Assembly: GCA_023213315.1 (NCBI GenBank)
Contig: JAKCPI010002671.1
Coordinates: 1-64,000 of the forward strand
DNA from: Euborellia annulipes
Lineage: Eukaryota; Arthropoda; Insecta; Dermaptera; Anisolabididae
DNA length: 64,000 nucleotides
Direction of reading: 5' to 3'
Below are positions 32,161 through 43,690 of this stretch, in pieces; position 1 is the stretch's first letter; every line of letters starts with the position of its first letter. Under the pieces are notes generated by a model that saw nothing but the letters and a program-made list of their open reading frames with translations, made no database searches and was not told the DNA's origin. Made by a program: the position numbers and the translations under genes.

Positions 32161-32360
32161 TCTGGTGTGACTGAGTAACACAGAGGTTGAGTTAAATATA
32201 AAATTTCAACCCAATATCTGGTCCTGAGATATTTTGTTCATACAAACACAGACAGATCATTTTACGAGACTCACATTTTCGGAATCAGGAAACCTAAAAA
32301 CGTGTATTTTCATCAAAATCTCGATATCGAATTTTTGATCGTAAATACAATTTAACTATA
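32161..32360 (+). mobile_element. HINE copy J, internally deleted
   Basis: It starts with TCTGGTGTGACTGAG, jumps to TTAAATATAAAATTTCAACC, then GAGATATTTTGTTCATAC, a shortened CACAGACAGA microsatellite and TCTCGATATCGAATTTTTGA. The hairpin's second arm and about 350 bp of the middle are missing. The following 32361-33316 is AT-rich; 32581-32610 has a CTGATGA plus hairpin with ATAAATG, a weak hammerhead look-alike. Confidence 0.75.
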
Positions 32361-33316
32361 TTCTGTAGGTTAATCACCTAAACGTAAAACCTGAGTTGGC
32401 TAAAGCACCTGTAGCTAGATAGAAAAATCAGACAATTTTAGCTATCAACCGTAGGCTCTAGTTGAAATATTTTGTAGACCTATATATCAAAATTTAAAAA
32501 TTAAACTAAAAACACTAGATTAAAAGTTTATTATTAAAAATTAAGATTTTTAGCACTTAATGGGCATTTCATCAGAAATTGTAAAATTATTTCTGATGAC
32601 AACACATGAATGTGTTATAAATGTTAATTTTTAATAAATCTATGAAACATAATCTTGTGTTTTAAATGTTGTTTTAATCAATATTCCTTAAATCTAAAAA
32701 ATTATTTTTGATTAAATAAGAATTTTAATTAAAAAATATATATCCTCAAAGAAAGCTACGTTGAAAAAAAATTTTATAATTTAATTTGTTTAATTATATA
32801 GCCTCAGATGCTGAAAGACAAAAAATGTTCCATCTCAAGATTGTCTCTCCCTCTATAATCAGAAAAAGTTAAATTAGACATGTGCATCAATCGGGATTGA
32901 AAAGCTCAAGTTACTTAAAGTTTCCTGAGAGGATACTTGTTTTATTTCAAGCTAGCTTAATCCTATTTCTATTTCTAGATTCTTTACATCATCCTATCTA
33001 AACTAAATAGAGAGAATGTTCTTTTTTAACAAGAGAGTTATTTGTTATCCGAAAACTGAGTGGGATATTTTATGAAAATTCCACATTCAATTATTTATTT
33101 TAATTTAGCGTCCTTATCTTAGGCTACTAGTTATTTATTATTCTCTACCTTTTTATTATTGAATGTCCTAAATCAGAAATAATCCTCTCAGCTCTTATTT
33201 TCGGAGTGAAGCAAATTTTTATATATTCAAATAAAATTTTAGATCATTTTATGCTTTGTCATTTTGAAGAAAGTGTCTTTTTTAGTTAAACCCTTTTCGG
33301 CTAAAAAGGCCATTTA

Positions 33317-34326
33317 TGCAATCGACCGCACAATTTAAGTATAACTTAAAATAAAGTATCAGCAACATGGCAACGTTGTAAATTTTAGTGATATTCTGTG
33401 ATTTATTTGTGATTTAATATTATAAGACTTAAACGATACTGTTATTTATTAATAAATATATATTGGGGGTCCTGGCATCTTTATTCACGCCATTTGGGTC
33501 TTGAAACATGATTTTATTTTCAATCAGAGAACGTGTTATCTTAGCAACGAACGTGGTTAGCAACGGATGACAATGAAAGTTTGTTAAATTTCATACTTAA
33601 CCCCCAAATATTTAAGCCCTCGATTTCGGGGGCTTAGCAATGACTAAGCTAAAAAACAATATTGATAATATAATATTAATTAACTAATAATAATACATTT
33701 TTGGATTCGATTTCGATTTTTCTTATAAAAAACATGAACAATATGAACTATATTTTCGAGGATGATCTATATTATATATATTAGGGAGGGTCTGTCGGTC
33801 CATCCGTCTGTCACGCTCTGACCAACTTCCCGTTGGAATTTTGAAACGAAATTTTCCAGTCTTATATTAGTAGAGCTGTGTTTTTCAATCTTTTTGAATT
33901 TACAGGTTGAAAAATTCTGGCGATTCTCTTGGTTCATGACCGACAAAAAGATTGTAAATCAAAAGACTATGTAAGTTATATGATTTTCTCTATTTTGGTA
34001 CCTATTTCCCTTCTCCATGAAATCATGTTTTTATTATCGTGTAGAACTTTGCCTTTTCCTTTTGCCGCCTACCCTCCGTGTAGGGTCACCCCCTAGGGTC
34101 CGACCCACAGATTGAAAAACACTGTTATAGAGTGACAGATCGTTATTAATATTTATATATAAAATTATATAAATTCTATTAATTAATCAAAAATCATGAA
34201 AATTAATATTTTGTTCTGATTTTCTCATTTCTGAAATATATTTATAAAAATATGTATTTAATTAGTTTATGATTATTAAAAGAAAAAATTATTAAATTAA
34301 AAAAAATCAAAATATTAAAATTACAA
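33317..34326 (-). mobile_element. Harbinger-like element, second copy, inverted
   Basis: It is the reverse complement of 24474-25567 over nearly its whole length, with the nested hAT and SINE-2 fragment. The left terminal repeat is slightly decayed (ATGCAATCGACCGCAC). The right one is truncated at about 34326, where the match to TAAAATTTACAACG stops. It has no transposase frame. Confidence 0.85.
33876..34124. mobile_element. hAT MITE nested in the second Harbinger-like copy
   Basis: Ends are CTGTGTTTTTCAATC and ATTGAAAAACACTG, matching 24750-25006 in inverse orientation, with the same flanking bases. It was carried along with the host element. Confidence 0.85.
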
Positions 34327-34359
34327 GGAGGTGTGTAAATTTTAGTCATATTAAATTTG

Positions 34360-34560
34360 GGTGGATTGGGAAAAGGTACCGGTATGTCTTTATTTTATTG
34401 TATAAATTTTTACAATACATTATGCCGATGGCTATCGGGGACATTCCACACGCTGATTGATCGGGGTCACCAATCCCGAGAGAGTTGCTTAACTGCAACG
34501 ATTGTGGTGAGTGTTGCTCTTCTCCGTTGGCAGGCTCGAACGTGAAAGTGGATTTAAAAT
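34360..34560 (+). repeat. Dispersed repeat family R, copy 2
   Basis: GGGGACATTCCACACGCTGA, a GGGTCACCAATCCCGAGAG block and GATTGTGGTGAGTGTTGCTC match the minus strand of 4250-4370. Short frames of 62-87 codons here are explained by the GC-richer repeat and are not genes. Confidence 0.75.
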
Positions 34561-34775
34561 AGTAATAAAGGAACATTTCAATGATATCTCCTACAACATA
34601 GGCAACCAAATATACTCCAAGTTTGTTTTTGCTATACAGGAATGTATTAATATTTATAAAGTAATAAATATTCTAACATACAAATTCCATAGCTCTATCT
34701 TTTGGAGAAGGGGGGCTTGTGATTCGGTTCCCGCCCTAAGCAATAAATATATTTAAATTATATTAACAATTAATT

Positions 34776-35174
34776 CAAGGGTTTTTAAATGTGGGGCAAT
34801 ATTTTTTTGCCTGGTGTGACTGGTCGCACATCACACAACTTTTTCTTACATTTAAAGATGCATTCTGTGCTTTTTTACCAGATTTTTTGTGTCGCAGTAG
34901 ATTTGAACACACATTTTTGTTGGGATTAGGGATCCTCAAAACGAGTATTTCCATCAGCTTTCCCGACATCGAATTTTTGACACCATCGCAATATCACATA
35001 TTTAGGTAAGAGAAAGTAAAAATATATATAGTCTACAAATCAAATTTTAAAGTTCTTTAACATAATAATTTTATATTAAAAATAAAATTTAATTTCCAAG
35101 AAAAATATTTTTCTCAAATTTCGGAGGCGGTTAATTACCCCTTTTACACCCTCTCCCCCTTGTATTTGCCCTTG
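34776..35174 (+). mobile_element. hAT MITE with embedded deleted HINE (copy F)
   Basis: The outer ends are CAAGGGTTTTTAAATG and, inverted, CAAGGGCAAATACAAGGGGG. The embedded HINE runs from CTGGTGTGACTGGTCGCACA (34811) to GGTAAGAGAAAGTAAAAA (35022). It keeps the first 90 bp and last 120 bp only. The same MITE-HINE junction is at 27445-27480. No clear 8-bp target duplication was found. Confidence 0.7.
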
Positions 35175-37274
35175 TTAAAAAGATATCAAAGTTAAGACAG
35201 ATTAACTTTTAATTTTTCAAAATCTTTAAAATCCCCGATGTCAAACAACACTTTTTGACTATTTATTGTATAATTCAATTCGCTGTCAAATTTCTTTAAT
35301 TTTTCTACAATAAACAAAAAAATTCATAAGTTCTAGTTTTCCCAAAAATATTTATTCAATTAATAGCTTTTAATTATACTATTAACATTATAAACATAGC
35401 TTTTAAGGTTATACATTTTATCTAACACAGCATATAGTCTATTAGTCAATACCTTTATAATTTTTCCTTTTTAAAATAATTTATTCATTAAATGAAAAAA
35501 ATAAAAATAAAAACATGCAAATCCTATTTATAAAAATATCTAAGCTAAGGTCAAATTAAAAAATAAATCTTATGAAACCAATAAAAAAAAATATTACACA
35601 TGATATAGCTCATATATTTATTATTATATAATTTTTTTTTATTTCGTTATATTAATAAATAAACTACGGTGTTGATTAATTAATTTTTGATAAACTATTA
35701 AACCTATTTTAAATTCCCCAAAACTTCTAGGAATTAGTATATTCTGACATCATTTTACTTGTAATTTCAATTTTAATATTCTTGATTTTTCTCTTTAAAT
35801 AGCCTTCTAATAATAAACTTTGAAAGGCAGGATATGTATATTAGTCACAATGAAAGGGCACGAAGGGGAAATATATATTAATACATAAATACTTATTAAT
35901 TCAATTTAAATGTTAATGTTTAGAAGAATAACATATTTATTTTTTGAGATTTTGGGCGGAATGGTGTTGAACTTCCCTGCTAGATACTGACTGCCCTTAA
36001 GAATAACAAAATTTTAATTCAATTTATTTATTAAATAACAAGCAAGAAATTCTTCCGAGTGACAACTAAAACAGGCAGCGGAATTCGTTCTTAGTTAATT
36101 TATTTAAATAAATCATTTTTTATTTCGAATTGAGAACATTTTAATTTTTTTTTTTTTTTAGACATTAAAAAGGGTTAAAAGAGTATCCTTTAAGTCTTTT
36201 TTTTTATTTACTTTCAGCCCTTCTGGTCATCATATATTTAGGGTGAAAAATATAAAAAGGAGGTATTTTTGGAGAAAGTAACAAAATAAGTATTATTATA
36301 ATCAGCTTAAGGTATTGTTAAAAAGCTTTTGATTCAATTGTCATTCTAATCTTTTTTCACGTATCATGAAAGCACAGTTAGCCAAAAATAAAAAAAATAA
36401 ATAAAATATTTAGAAGTTTCGATCTGTAATTGAGTTGTTAAATTAGCTTTTTATTCAATAATCGCGTTGTTCTTGAGAAAAATATTTTCACGGCCATAAA
36501 GGCCCCCAAAGTAATACATTTTTTTATTTCAAATCAAATTCTTCAGGCGAAATAACAATAAAAAAATAAAATTCTTTATTTCAACAGTAGTGGCATCATT
36601 TTTCAAATCCTAAAATTTTCTAAATTCTTAACACGTTTTTATATGAAGCTCATAAAAAATAAAATTATTAATAGACAAATTTTTAATAATATAGGCCTCT
36701 CCTTGATGTATGTGGATTAATAATGGATAAAAGACTCTCCCTTTAAAATAGTTTAATGTAAAAGTATAAAATTTAGCATTTTGCTTAAAATGATTATCTA
36801 TTTTTATTCTAGTTTGGGTATAAACATTTTTTCCAACCCTTGCAAAGAGATTCCCCCTAACTTAAAGAACAAATAAATTCATTGATTTCGTTTAGAAATT
36901 CTTTGTTAATATTTATATTTTTGTTTATGGAATGTAAACAAAAGTAGAATACAATTCAAGTAGCACGACACTTGAAACATTCTACGCATAATAAACTTTC
37001 TTCAGAATAATAAATACTTTTTTTTCTCCCCAATGTGCTCTCAGAGTTAGTGCTTAAATAAAAAAAAAAAACTTTCCCAATTAACAAATACCGTAATATG
37101 ATAAAGAGAAAAAGATTTAGAATTTATTTGAAAAATAGAATTTTTCTCCAAGAGAAATTGTCTAGTAATTTTTTACAATAATTTATTATTTTTTTAATAA
37201 TAATTTATTTCCTCAGAGTAATGATCGCCAGGGCTTCCTGGAGGATCAACCCCTCCCCCCTGGGTTGAATCGTA
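35175..37274. other. AT-rich interval, no gene
   Basis: About 2.1 kb is AT-rich with scattered A/T runs and no frame of interest. A C-rich patch at 37226-37262 (around CCTCCCCCCTGGG) may be the end of an unidentified MITE. Confidence 0.45.
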
Positions 37275-37560
37275 GTGTAAAGTGTACTTAAACTATTTTC
37301 AAGTAAAGTTTTATTGATATAGGCTACTTTTTAAAGAGTATCTAAAAAATAATTGATTTTTGAATTCTAATCAAAATCGTTATAGCGAATTTTGAGAAAT
37401 CGAAAAAAAAACTGAAAAAATATATTAGTAAAGTACTAGTACCCTTTGGCTGATGTGGTTGAAATTTCTTGAAATACTTGAGACTTAGGTACTTGGCTTA
37501 AGTATAAAATTTGAGTATCGAAAGTTTTTTCGTTTTTGAGTAATTCCCATTACCCACATT
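37275..37560 (+). mobile_element. Diverged HINE interior, left arm of an inverted pair
   Basis: ATCTAAAAAATAATTGATTT, AATTTTGAGAAATCGAAAAA and AGTAAAGTACTAGTACCCTT follow in HINE order. The copy is old and lacks both termini. It faces an inverted copy at 37845-38100. Confidence 0.7.
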
Positions 37561-37844
37561 CTTTGATATTTCACTTGAAATCAATTTAATTTATTGTGAA
37601 AAAATCTTAAATTTCAAGAAGATCGATTCCAGTTAAAATATCAAAACATAATGTTTATGTAAATTTCTCTGAAAGGGCTTTTATTGCTTTTAAATGGCTG
37701 TTTTATTGCTTTTCTTGAAATTGCCATTAAAAGGAGGCGATTCCCTTTTAGCTTGAATTTGACGTCATTTTCACAATCATTTGAATTAATTTCAACTGAA
37801 ATATCAAAAAATGTGAATTAAATTAAATAACTCAATAAGGAAAA

Positions 37845-38100
37845 AACTTTCTATACTCAAATTTTATACTTTAGCATGTATTCATGTCTCAAGCATGGGC
37901 AGGAATATCATTCCAATCGACCAAATAGTAATAGTACTTTACTGATGTATTTTCTCAATTTTTTTTATTTTTCTCACAATTGGCTTTAATGATTTTATTT
38001 AAAAATCAATTATATTTTACTGGAAGATGTTCTTTAAAATGTATATTCTTATTTTGTAGACTAAATTGTTTGAAGCCCACTTTACACTTTGTACTTCATA
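37845..38100 (-). mobile_element. Diverged HINE interior, right arm of an inverted pair
   Basis: The minus-strand sequence repeats the blocks of 37275-37560, including the CAGTAAAGTACT-type motif (about 37930-37945). Together with the left arm and the linked sequence at 37530-37850 it forms an imperfect inverted repeat of about 820 bp. In between lie facing TTTTTGATATTTC-like pieces. Confidence 0.7.
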
Positions 38101-39121
38101 GGATAAGTCCACATACTAACAAAATGTGAGCTCCTGAGTATTTACATCTTATTTTTTATTTATTTGCTTATATTCAATAGAATCATTATAAAATCGTTTA
38201 CAATTTATTTCCCTTCTAAATTCGAAAAAAATACTTTCGAAGCTTTTTTCCTCTCAGATTTTTAATATTCTTATGAATTTAAAAGATAAATTAAAAATAA
38301 GTAGCGATGTTTCATCCTGTATAAAAAAAGACGCTAATTATGAAGGTAATTAGAATTTATTGCAACTTTGAGAGGAGGATTTTCAGGCCGCCATTGTATC
38401 GTTTGGGAAACTGGTTTTTTTCTTCTTCTTACTTACTTAAAAAATAATGGAATAATTAAGTTATTATTTGAATTTTCTTTTCGTTAAAAAAAAAGAAAAA
38501 CTTTATTTACGCCCCGATGCACCTTTTATATTTTTAAAATCCTTTTTTTTTAATCCCTAATGGATTTTGATCATTACATTAAAAAATATAAAAATTTAAC
38601 TTAAAGAATAAATGTTTTTTTTTGTGAAGCGGCGTTTAGATACATTCTCTGCATAGTTTGGTTGTATATAAAAAAAACTCTTAAATCTGGATTTCAACAA
38701 GCCCTTAATGCCGTTTGAAAGCGATTTATTGTTGTGTTTGTTTGTGCCCGAAAAAGGGTTGACGAAAGGGTACTTACGAGCTCTGACTCATTATAAGTAC
38801 TTATTGTTATCAATCATTCATTGCTCATCAGAATAAATGAGAGGGAGAAAGAGAAATGGTGGAAATTAAAGCAATCAGACTCACTACAGGGTGTGTGAAA
38901 TGTTCTTTCCAAAAAAAAAAAAAAAATTGCTTAATTGCTTTATAAATCATACAAAAAGAGATAGGAGAAAAAATATAAAGATCGAAATGTTGATTATTAC
39001 AAATATCAAAATTATAGAATAAAATGATAAAAAATTATTTTACCAAATCGAAAATTTTAGAAATTAAATAAATTTGATTTTTTGGCAATAGAAAAAAAAA
39101 TTTTAATTGTGTGTTTTTACT
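38101..39121. other. AT-rich interval with a complex patch
   Basis: No gene is seen. 38695-38900 is a higher-complexity patch including TTATTGTTATCAATCATTCA and AGAATAAATGAGAGGG. It may be a small regulatory element. Confidence 0.3.
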
Positions 39122-39315
39122 CAGGATATTATTAAGGTGCTTCTCGGGCTGCTTATTTTGAGTTTTCATTGGCCACAATTTTAAAGCTATCGACCTCAAA
39201 ATTTTTTTTTAATTAAAGCTATTTAATATATCTACAACTTATAGAAGCCCTTTTTTTTGATTTTCGAAAAAATAAATTTTTTTTTAGAAAAATCACATTA
39301 AATAAAAGATATTTT
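39122..39315 (+). repeat. Dispersed repeat, copy 1 (partner at 52690-52875)
   Basis: CCACAATTTTAAAGCTATCG, TATCTACAACTTATAGAAGC and TGATTTTCGAAAAAATAAA are all repeated, in order and in the same orientation, at 52690-52875. Both copies end in AAAAGATATTTTAAAAA-like DNA. In the second copy a HINE begins exactly there. Confidence 0.8.
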
Positions 39316-39359
39316 AAAAAAAATTAGGTCTATATCTTATCTTATTTGATTTTCATTTG

Positions 39360-39665
39360 ATTGTCGACGTTTCGAATGTCAGACACATCTTAATTCAAAG
39401 CAATTAATTGTCAAATAAATACAGATGGATGAATTTTTTTTATAGAAATAGAAATTATATCTCAAAAACATATCCTAACTATGATATTTTTGAGAAAAGT
39501 TCATATCCCTATTCAAGATCGCTCAAACTCGAAGGCCTCTATTTATTTCAATAGATTGGTAGCCAATTAAATTGAAATAAATTTTTGTCGCATGAGGCGG
39601 GATGGGAACCCCTGACCTGTGCGCAAGAACCAGAAACTCTACCAATGAGCTATGCTTAAAGTCCT
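39360..39665 (-). repeat. tRNA-like SINE head followed by Penelope-like motif (SINE-4)
   Basis: The minus strand at about 39592-39662 reads like a tRNA: AGCATAGCTCATTGGTAGAG as D-arm/A-box and GGGGTTCCCATCCC as T-arm/B-box. The acceptor stem does not pair well. Downstream on the same strand comes ATTCGAAACGTCGAC at about 39361-39376. A tRNA-headed retroelement relic is more likely than a working tRNA gene. Confidence 0.5.
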
Positions 39666-40612
39666 TAAAAGAAGAAAATTTAGAGAAATTTGTTGTTCAC
39701 TGTTATAAAAAAAAAAAATAAATAAAATCCGACTCAATTTGTATTTTACTGTTTTTTTACATATTTTTACTGTTTTTTTCCTTTACTGTGCATATTTGTT
39801 TATTTTATAGTGCATTAATGCATGCATATTTTAAGGTTTGTTTGTGCATGAACATTCGGGCTGAAAACTCCATCTTTATTAAATAATTTTCGAGATTTAT
39901 TCATTTGAATAAGATATTAATATTCAATATTCAATGAATACCTCAATTCGGATTTGACTAAACATACTCACACATGTGTTAAATATAATCTTATATAATT
40001 GAACTAAAATAACTAAAAAAATATGATTGACAAATAATTATGAAATGAAAAAGAAATATGAACAGAATTCTGCAGAGGAACTTTGACAGATGAAACAATT
40101 TAATCTATATCTCTTTAGATTCAGAATTCAAGGCGCATTTGATGCGTCTTGATTATATTCTAATTGGCACAAAAGGATACTCTACCACTATGCTATGGCC
40201 CAAGGATGAGCAAGAATTTAAGATAGTTTGAATGACCTTTTTGACATGTTACATTCAAAATGCTTAAAGAATAATTAAAATTGAGGGCAATTAAAAATCT
40301 ATCTTTTGTTATTAATATTAATTTAGTATGAATTATTTAAAGTAATCTTAAGCAATAAAATATTCTAAATAATGAATTTCTAATTTTATTTGAATTTGAA
40401 ATTAATTTAGTCCCTTTTGGACGAAAAGATAGGGAATGCTCAGTTTTAAGAAAATTTTGAAAATTCTCAAAGTTCAAAGTTCGTCTTTCTGTTTTACAAA
40501 TGAGTTCCAATTTGCAGAGATTATTTTTTAATACAATGGAAAAGATCTACGGGTACCTGCTATTAAATTTCTAAAAAAAAAATTTGACCTCTATTTATAG
40601 ACCACCCTAATA
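39666..40612. other. AT-rich interval
   Basis: No gene is seen. On the minus strand near 40150-40205 CCATAGCATAGTGGTAGAG resembles a tRNA D-arm, but no T-arm follows. Confidence 0.35.
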
Positions 40613-40614
40613 TA

Positions 40615-40839
40615 CCGGGTGTTTCATAAGTCTGTTTACCGAGTAAGTGTATTTGTTAGAAGCAAATAATAAATCAATTTTATTTATATTGTAATTTAAT
40701 TGAAACTGAATTTACACTACACATAGATATGAATTTCCACGAACAGTGTCATTAAAAAAATATGGGCCTACGATGCCACCACTCCAAATACGAGCCATGT
40801 TGTTTACTTACTCGGTAAACTGACTTATGAAAAACCCGG
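40615..40839. mobile_element. Inverted-repeat MITE with TA target, 225 bp
   Basis: The terminal inverted repeats are about 35 bp and nearly perfect. They begin CCGGGTGTTTCATAAGTC on the left and CCGGGTTTTTCATAAGTC on the right, and continue through GTTTACCGAGTAAG. TA flanks both ends. This is the pattern of Tc1/mariner-class MITEs. The interior has no frame. Confidence 0.9.
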
Positions 40840-41374
40840 TAATGTAGAGAAACAGCTTTTAAAGGTTTTATATAAAACTATTTAATTTTAGAGAGAGATG
40901 ATATTTAAAAAGAAAGAATACAACAAAATAAGTAATTTTTTTTGGCATCTCTAACTATTTGGACTCAGTTCATATTTATTTAATCAATATTTTATGAGTA
41001 TTAAAAATAGATCAAAACAGGAATCGAATAGCTAAGCTCTTAAGGATATATTGCACCCCCCTCCCCCTTTATATTGTCCAGTATAAAAAGTTTATGAAAT
41101 AAAGGTTAAATTCAAAACTTGGGGGAAAAAAAAAACAAAAAAAACAATAGCCTCTTATGCCGAATTTTTTTTTTAAGTTCTTTTAGTTTTTTTACTCCCC
41201 TCCCCTCTTCTGAGAAAAAAATGGTATAAAAGCCACTGATAGATATTACTTTTTCTATACATTTTTTAAATCTAAAAAGTAAACTATTCAAATAAAACGC
41301 TGATACATTTTTCAAAGTGGAGGGGATGCCTATCCTCAAGGGGCTTTTCGTATTCTTATTTTTTTTTTAAATTC

Positions 41375-41450
41375 TTTTCGGTATTTGAAGCCATATTGAC
41401 TTTAAAAGATATTGGTACTTAATTATGTTTTAATATATGTTTTAATATAT
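41375..41450 (-). repeat. SINE-2 central-module fragment
   Basis: CTTTTCGGTATTTGAAGCCA followed by GACTTTAAAAGATA resembles the inverted SINE-2 module seen at 20801-20835 and 44022-44050. It is a short decayed piece. Upstream, 40840-41370 is AT-rich with A- and T-runs; the frame at 41112-41339 is low complexity. Confidence 0.5.
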
Positions 41451-41557
41451 GATCCAATATCTATTTATCCAATTGCTAAATATTTTCAATGATTTATTAA
41501 AAAAGTAATATTACTTTTTAATAAATCATTAAAACTTAGGGGTTGGACAAAATAATA

Positions 41558-42475
41558 GAGGAAAGTACCCAAATTCGGACCCCCATTTTGTTTTTATAGT
41601 ATAAAGTATATAAATTATTGAAAAAACCTGTTTTAAAGCAATGTAATATTTACTTTACTATGTGATGTACTATTGGTAATTTATTTATGGCAAAATATAT
41701 GTATAAATTGCAGGGGTAACAATTTTTCTAAATCTTACACTTTGGTGATTTTCAAAAAGGTTGCCTAAACTGGCCCCTGGGTAAAATGACCAAAAACTGA
41801 ATCTACTGATCTAGGAAAGGGAATAAATCTGAAAAACAATTATAGAACGGTTTGACAAAAAATATATTTTTTTTATTTTAACATTTTTTAATGTAAAATT
41901 GAAAATGTGATTGAAAAAAAAAAAAATAAAAATAAATGTGAAAATTGAAAAAAAGTAATGTTGAAAATGTGAAAAGTCAAGGTAAATACTTTTTTAAGGG
42001 TTTTATAAGGGGTTTATAAGGGGTAGAAGTTTACATAAAAGTATTACATAAAACATCACACATTATGTAGGGGGTCCAGTTTAGGCAACTGTTGGGGGTC
42101 CGTTTTAGGCACCTCACTTCTGCATTTTCAAAACGCCATATTTGATAAAAAAAAAAATCACATTGGAAATAATTACATGGCAAATGATTCCTTCAACATT
42201 ACCATTTAAGAATATATAAGGGTTGAAAGGCTTGCCTGTCACTTATTGACTCCAATTAAAAAAAACTGAGCACTCACAAAAACTTTTAATTTTGCCAAAA
42301 CACGTAATGGCTAACTGACAAGTAAACAACTAGAGCAGGTGACGTTAGGGCTCTTCTACTTTGGGGTGGAATCTTGCACTAGTATTTACACTGTCTTTCG
42401 CTAATTTCAGCACTAATCAGAGACAATAACCATGGTGGTCACATTAGGGCAGGGGTCGATTTGGGTACTTTCCTC
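41558..42475. mobile_element. Inverted-repeat transposon, 918 bp, TA flanked, non-autonomous
   Basis: Ends are GAGGAAAGTACCCAAATTCG and, inverted, GAGGAAAGTACCCAAATCGA, followed by ACCCC blocks. TA lies on both sides (41556-41557, 42476-42477). Interior repeats of GGGGGTCC with TTTAGGCA (42070-42112) echo GGTTGCCTAAACTGG at 41759-41773. No long frame is present, so it depends on a relative. The superfamily is undetermined; TA targets fit Tc1/mariner. Confidence 0.85.
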
Positions 42476-43338
42476 TAGTAACACCGTACATTAACCAATA
42501 TTTATTTATTAATAATGTGTTGAGCTACCATTTGACTTAGAGGAATTTTTTCAGGTTATTTTGGGGTACTCTAGGATGACTATTTTAAGTTTTCAACCTC
42601 GAGGTCCCTGTGATAACTTGGGGTGTGGGGGGGGGGTCCAAAAACCTAACAGAAATTTTTATTCTAAACCTTCTTTAAAACAATTCAATTAATATTCTTT
42701 TTAACTTCAAACAAATTAGAATCTTCATTTATTTATTTGTCTAATTTATCCAATTTTCCTTCATCATCTATCTCTAAGGGATATAAAGGGAACGCTAATT
42801 AATTCCAATAAAAAAAAATTCATTCCATATTTGGATTCATTCTCTCTGATTTATATTTATTTTTAATCAGGTTTTAGAAAAGGAGAGAGAGAGAGAGATC
42901 AAATGATAAAATAAAAAAAAATACATAAATAAATTAAGGTTTCGCATTAGTTGGAATAAAATTTTATCTTAAAAAAAAAAGATATTAAAGTGAGTTTAAT
43001 TTATTGGATTTTGAAAATTTTTTTTTCCATACCTTTTATAAATAAATACTACCACTTTAAATGTGGAAAATTTATATCCTTGATTCTAAAATTTATTATT
43101 ATTATAAATTTCTTGAACCTCATTACGAGTAAGAAAATTTCTAATTATTTGGAAAATATGTGTTTATATTTAAAAAGATTCCTGAAGATGTTTATCTATT
43201 TTATATTATACCGTAATTAATATATAATATTCTCTAGGTTTTATTAAATTTGTATTATTAAGAAGAATTCAGCCAAAGAAATTTAATTGAGGTAAATATT
43301 TTGACAACTTTTGCAAATCATCAAAGTCATATTATGAA
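42476..43338. other. AT-rich interval with GA run
   Basis: GA at 42883-42897 and AT-rich DNA with a G-run at 42617-42636. The frame at 42990-43220 is lysine, phenylalanine and isoleucine rich, and typical of chance. Confidence 0.4.
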
Positions 43339-43383
43339 GAGATGGAGATATCAGGCAAGAATTCAATAAAACTCCCAGAATAA

Positions 43384-43418
43384 GACGTTTCGACCTGAAT
43401 TTATTTGGCCATCTTCAG
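43384..43418 (-). ncRNA. Hammerhead-ribozyme-like core, P1 left arm
   Basis: On the minus strand CTGAAGA (box CUGANGA) is followed by stem II GGCC/GGTC and GAAA, then CGTC. Upstream CCCAATAA can pair with downstream TTATTCTGGG to give stem I. Stem III would be only A-U and C-G, as in minimal hammerheads of Penelope-like elements and retrozymes, which work as dimers. Activity is untested. Confidence 0.5.
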
Positions 43419-43655
43419 TTATTGGGAATTATACACATAATGCAAGTGCACATGTGATTGAACCAGAATTTGCCAATAATAAAATTTATTTGCTTCATAC
43501 AAAATTATATGGCTCCTGTGCCCAAGATCAGAGATAATAAGATTTATTTCTGATTTTGGGTACAGGAGCCATTATATGAAGAAAATAAATTTTATTATTG
43601 GCAAATCCTGGTTCAAACAAATGTGCACTTGAATTATGTGTGTAATTTCCAAAAA

Positions 43656-43690
43656 CTGAAGATGGCCAAATAAATTCAGCCCGAAACGTC
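43656..43690 (+). ncRNA. Hammerhead-ribozyme-like core, P1 right arm
   Basis: CTGAAGATGGCC, an 11-base loop, then GCCCGAAACGTC. The core boxes CUGANGA and GAAA are intact. Stem II is weaker than in the left arm (GGCC against GCCC) and stem I is poorer, so it has probably decayed. Confidence 0.4.

Noticed and set aside
32581..32612. CTGATGA hairpin resembling a hammerhead
   Set aside because: The second box reads TAAA instead of GAAA and no flanking Penelope-like terminal motif is present.
39592..39662. Apparent tRNA gene on the minus strand
   Set aside because: D-arm and T-arm look right, but the acceptor stem does not pair and the sequence runs into a retroelement-like body. It is listed as a SINE head.
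40130..40215. tRNA-like string CATAGCATAGTGGTAGAG on the minus strand
   Set aside because: There is no T-arm or B-box at the right distance. It is only a D-arm-like match.
42990..43220. 76-codon hydrophobic frame
   Set aside because: It consists of phenylalanine, isoleucine, leucine and lysine codons typical of AT-rich non-coding DNA.
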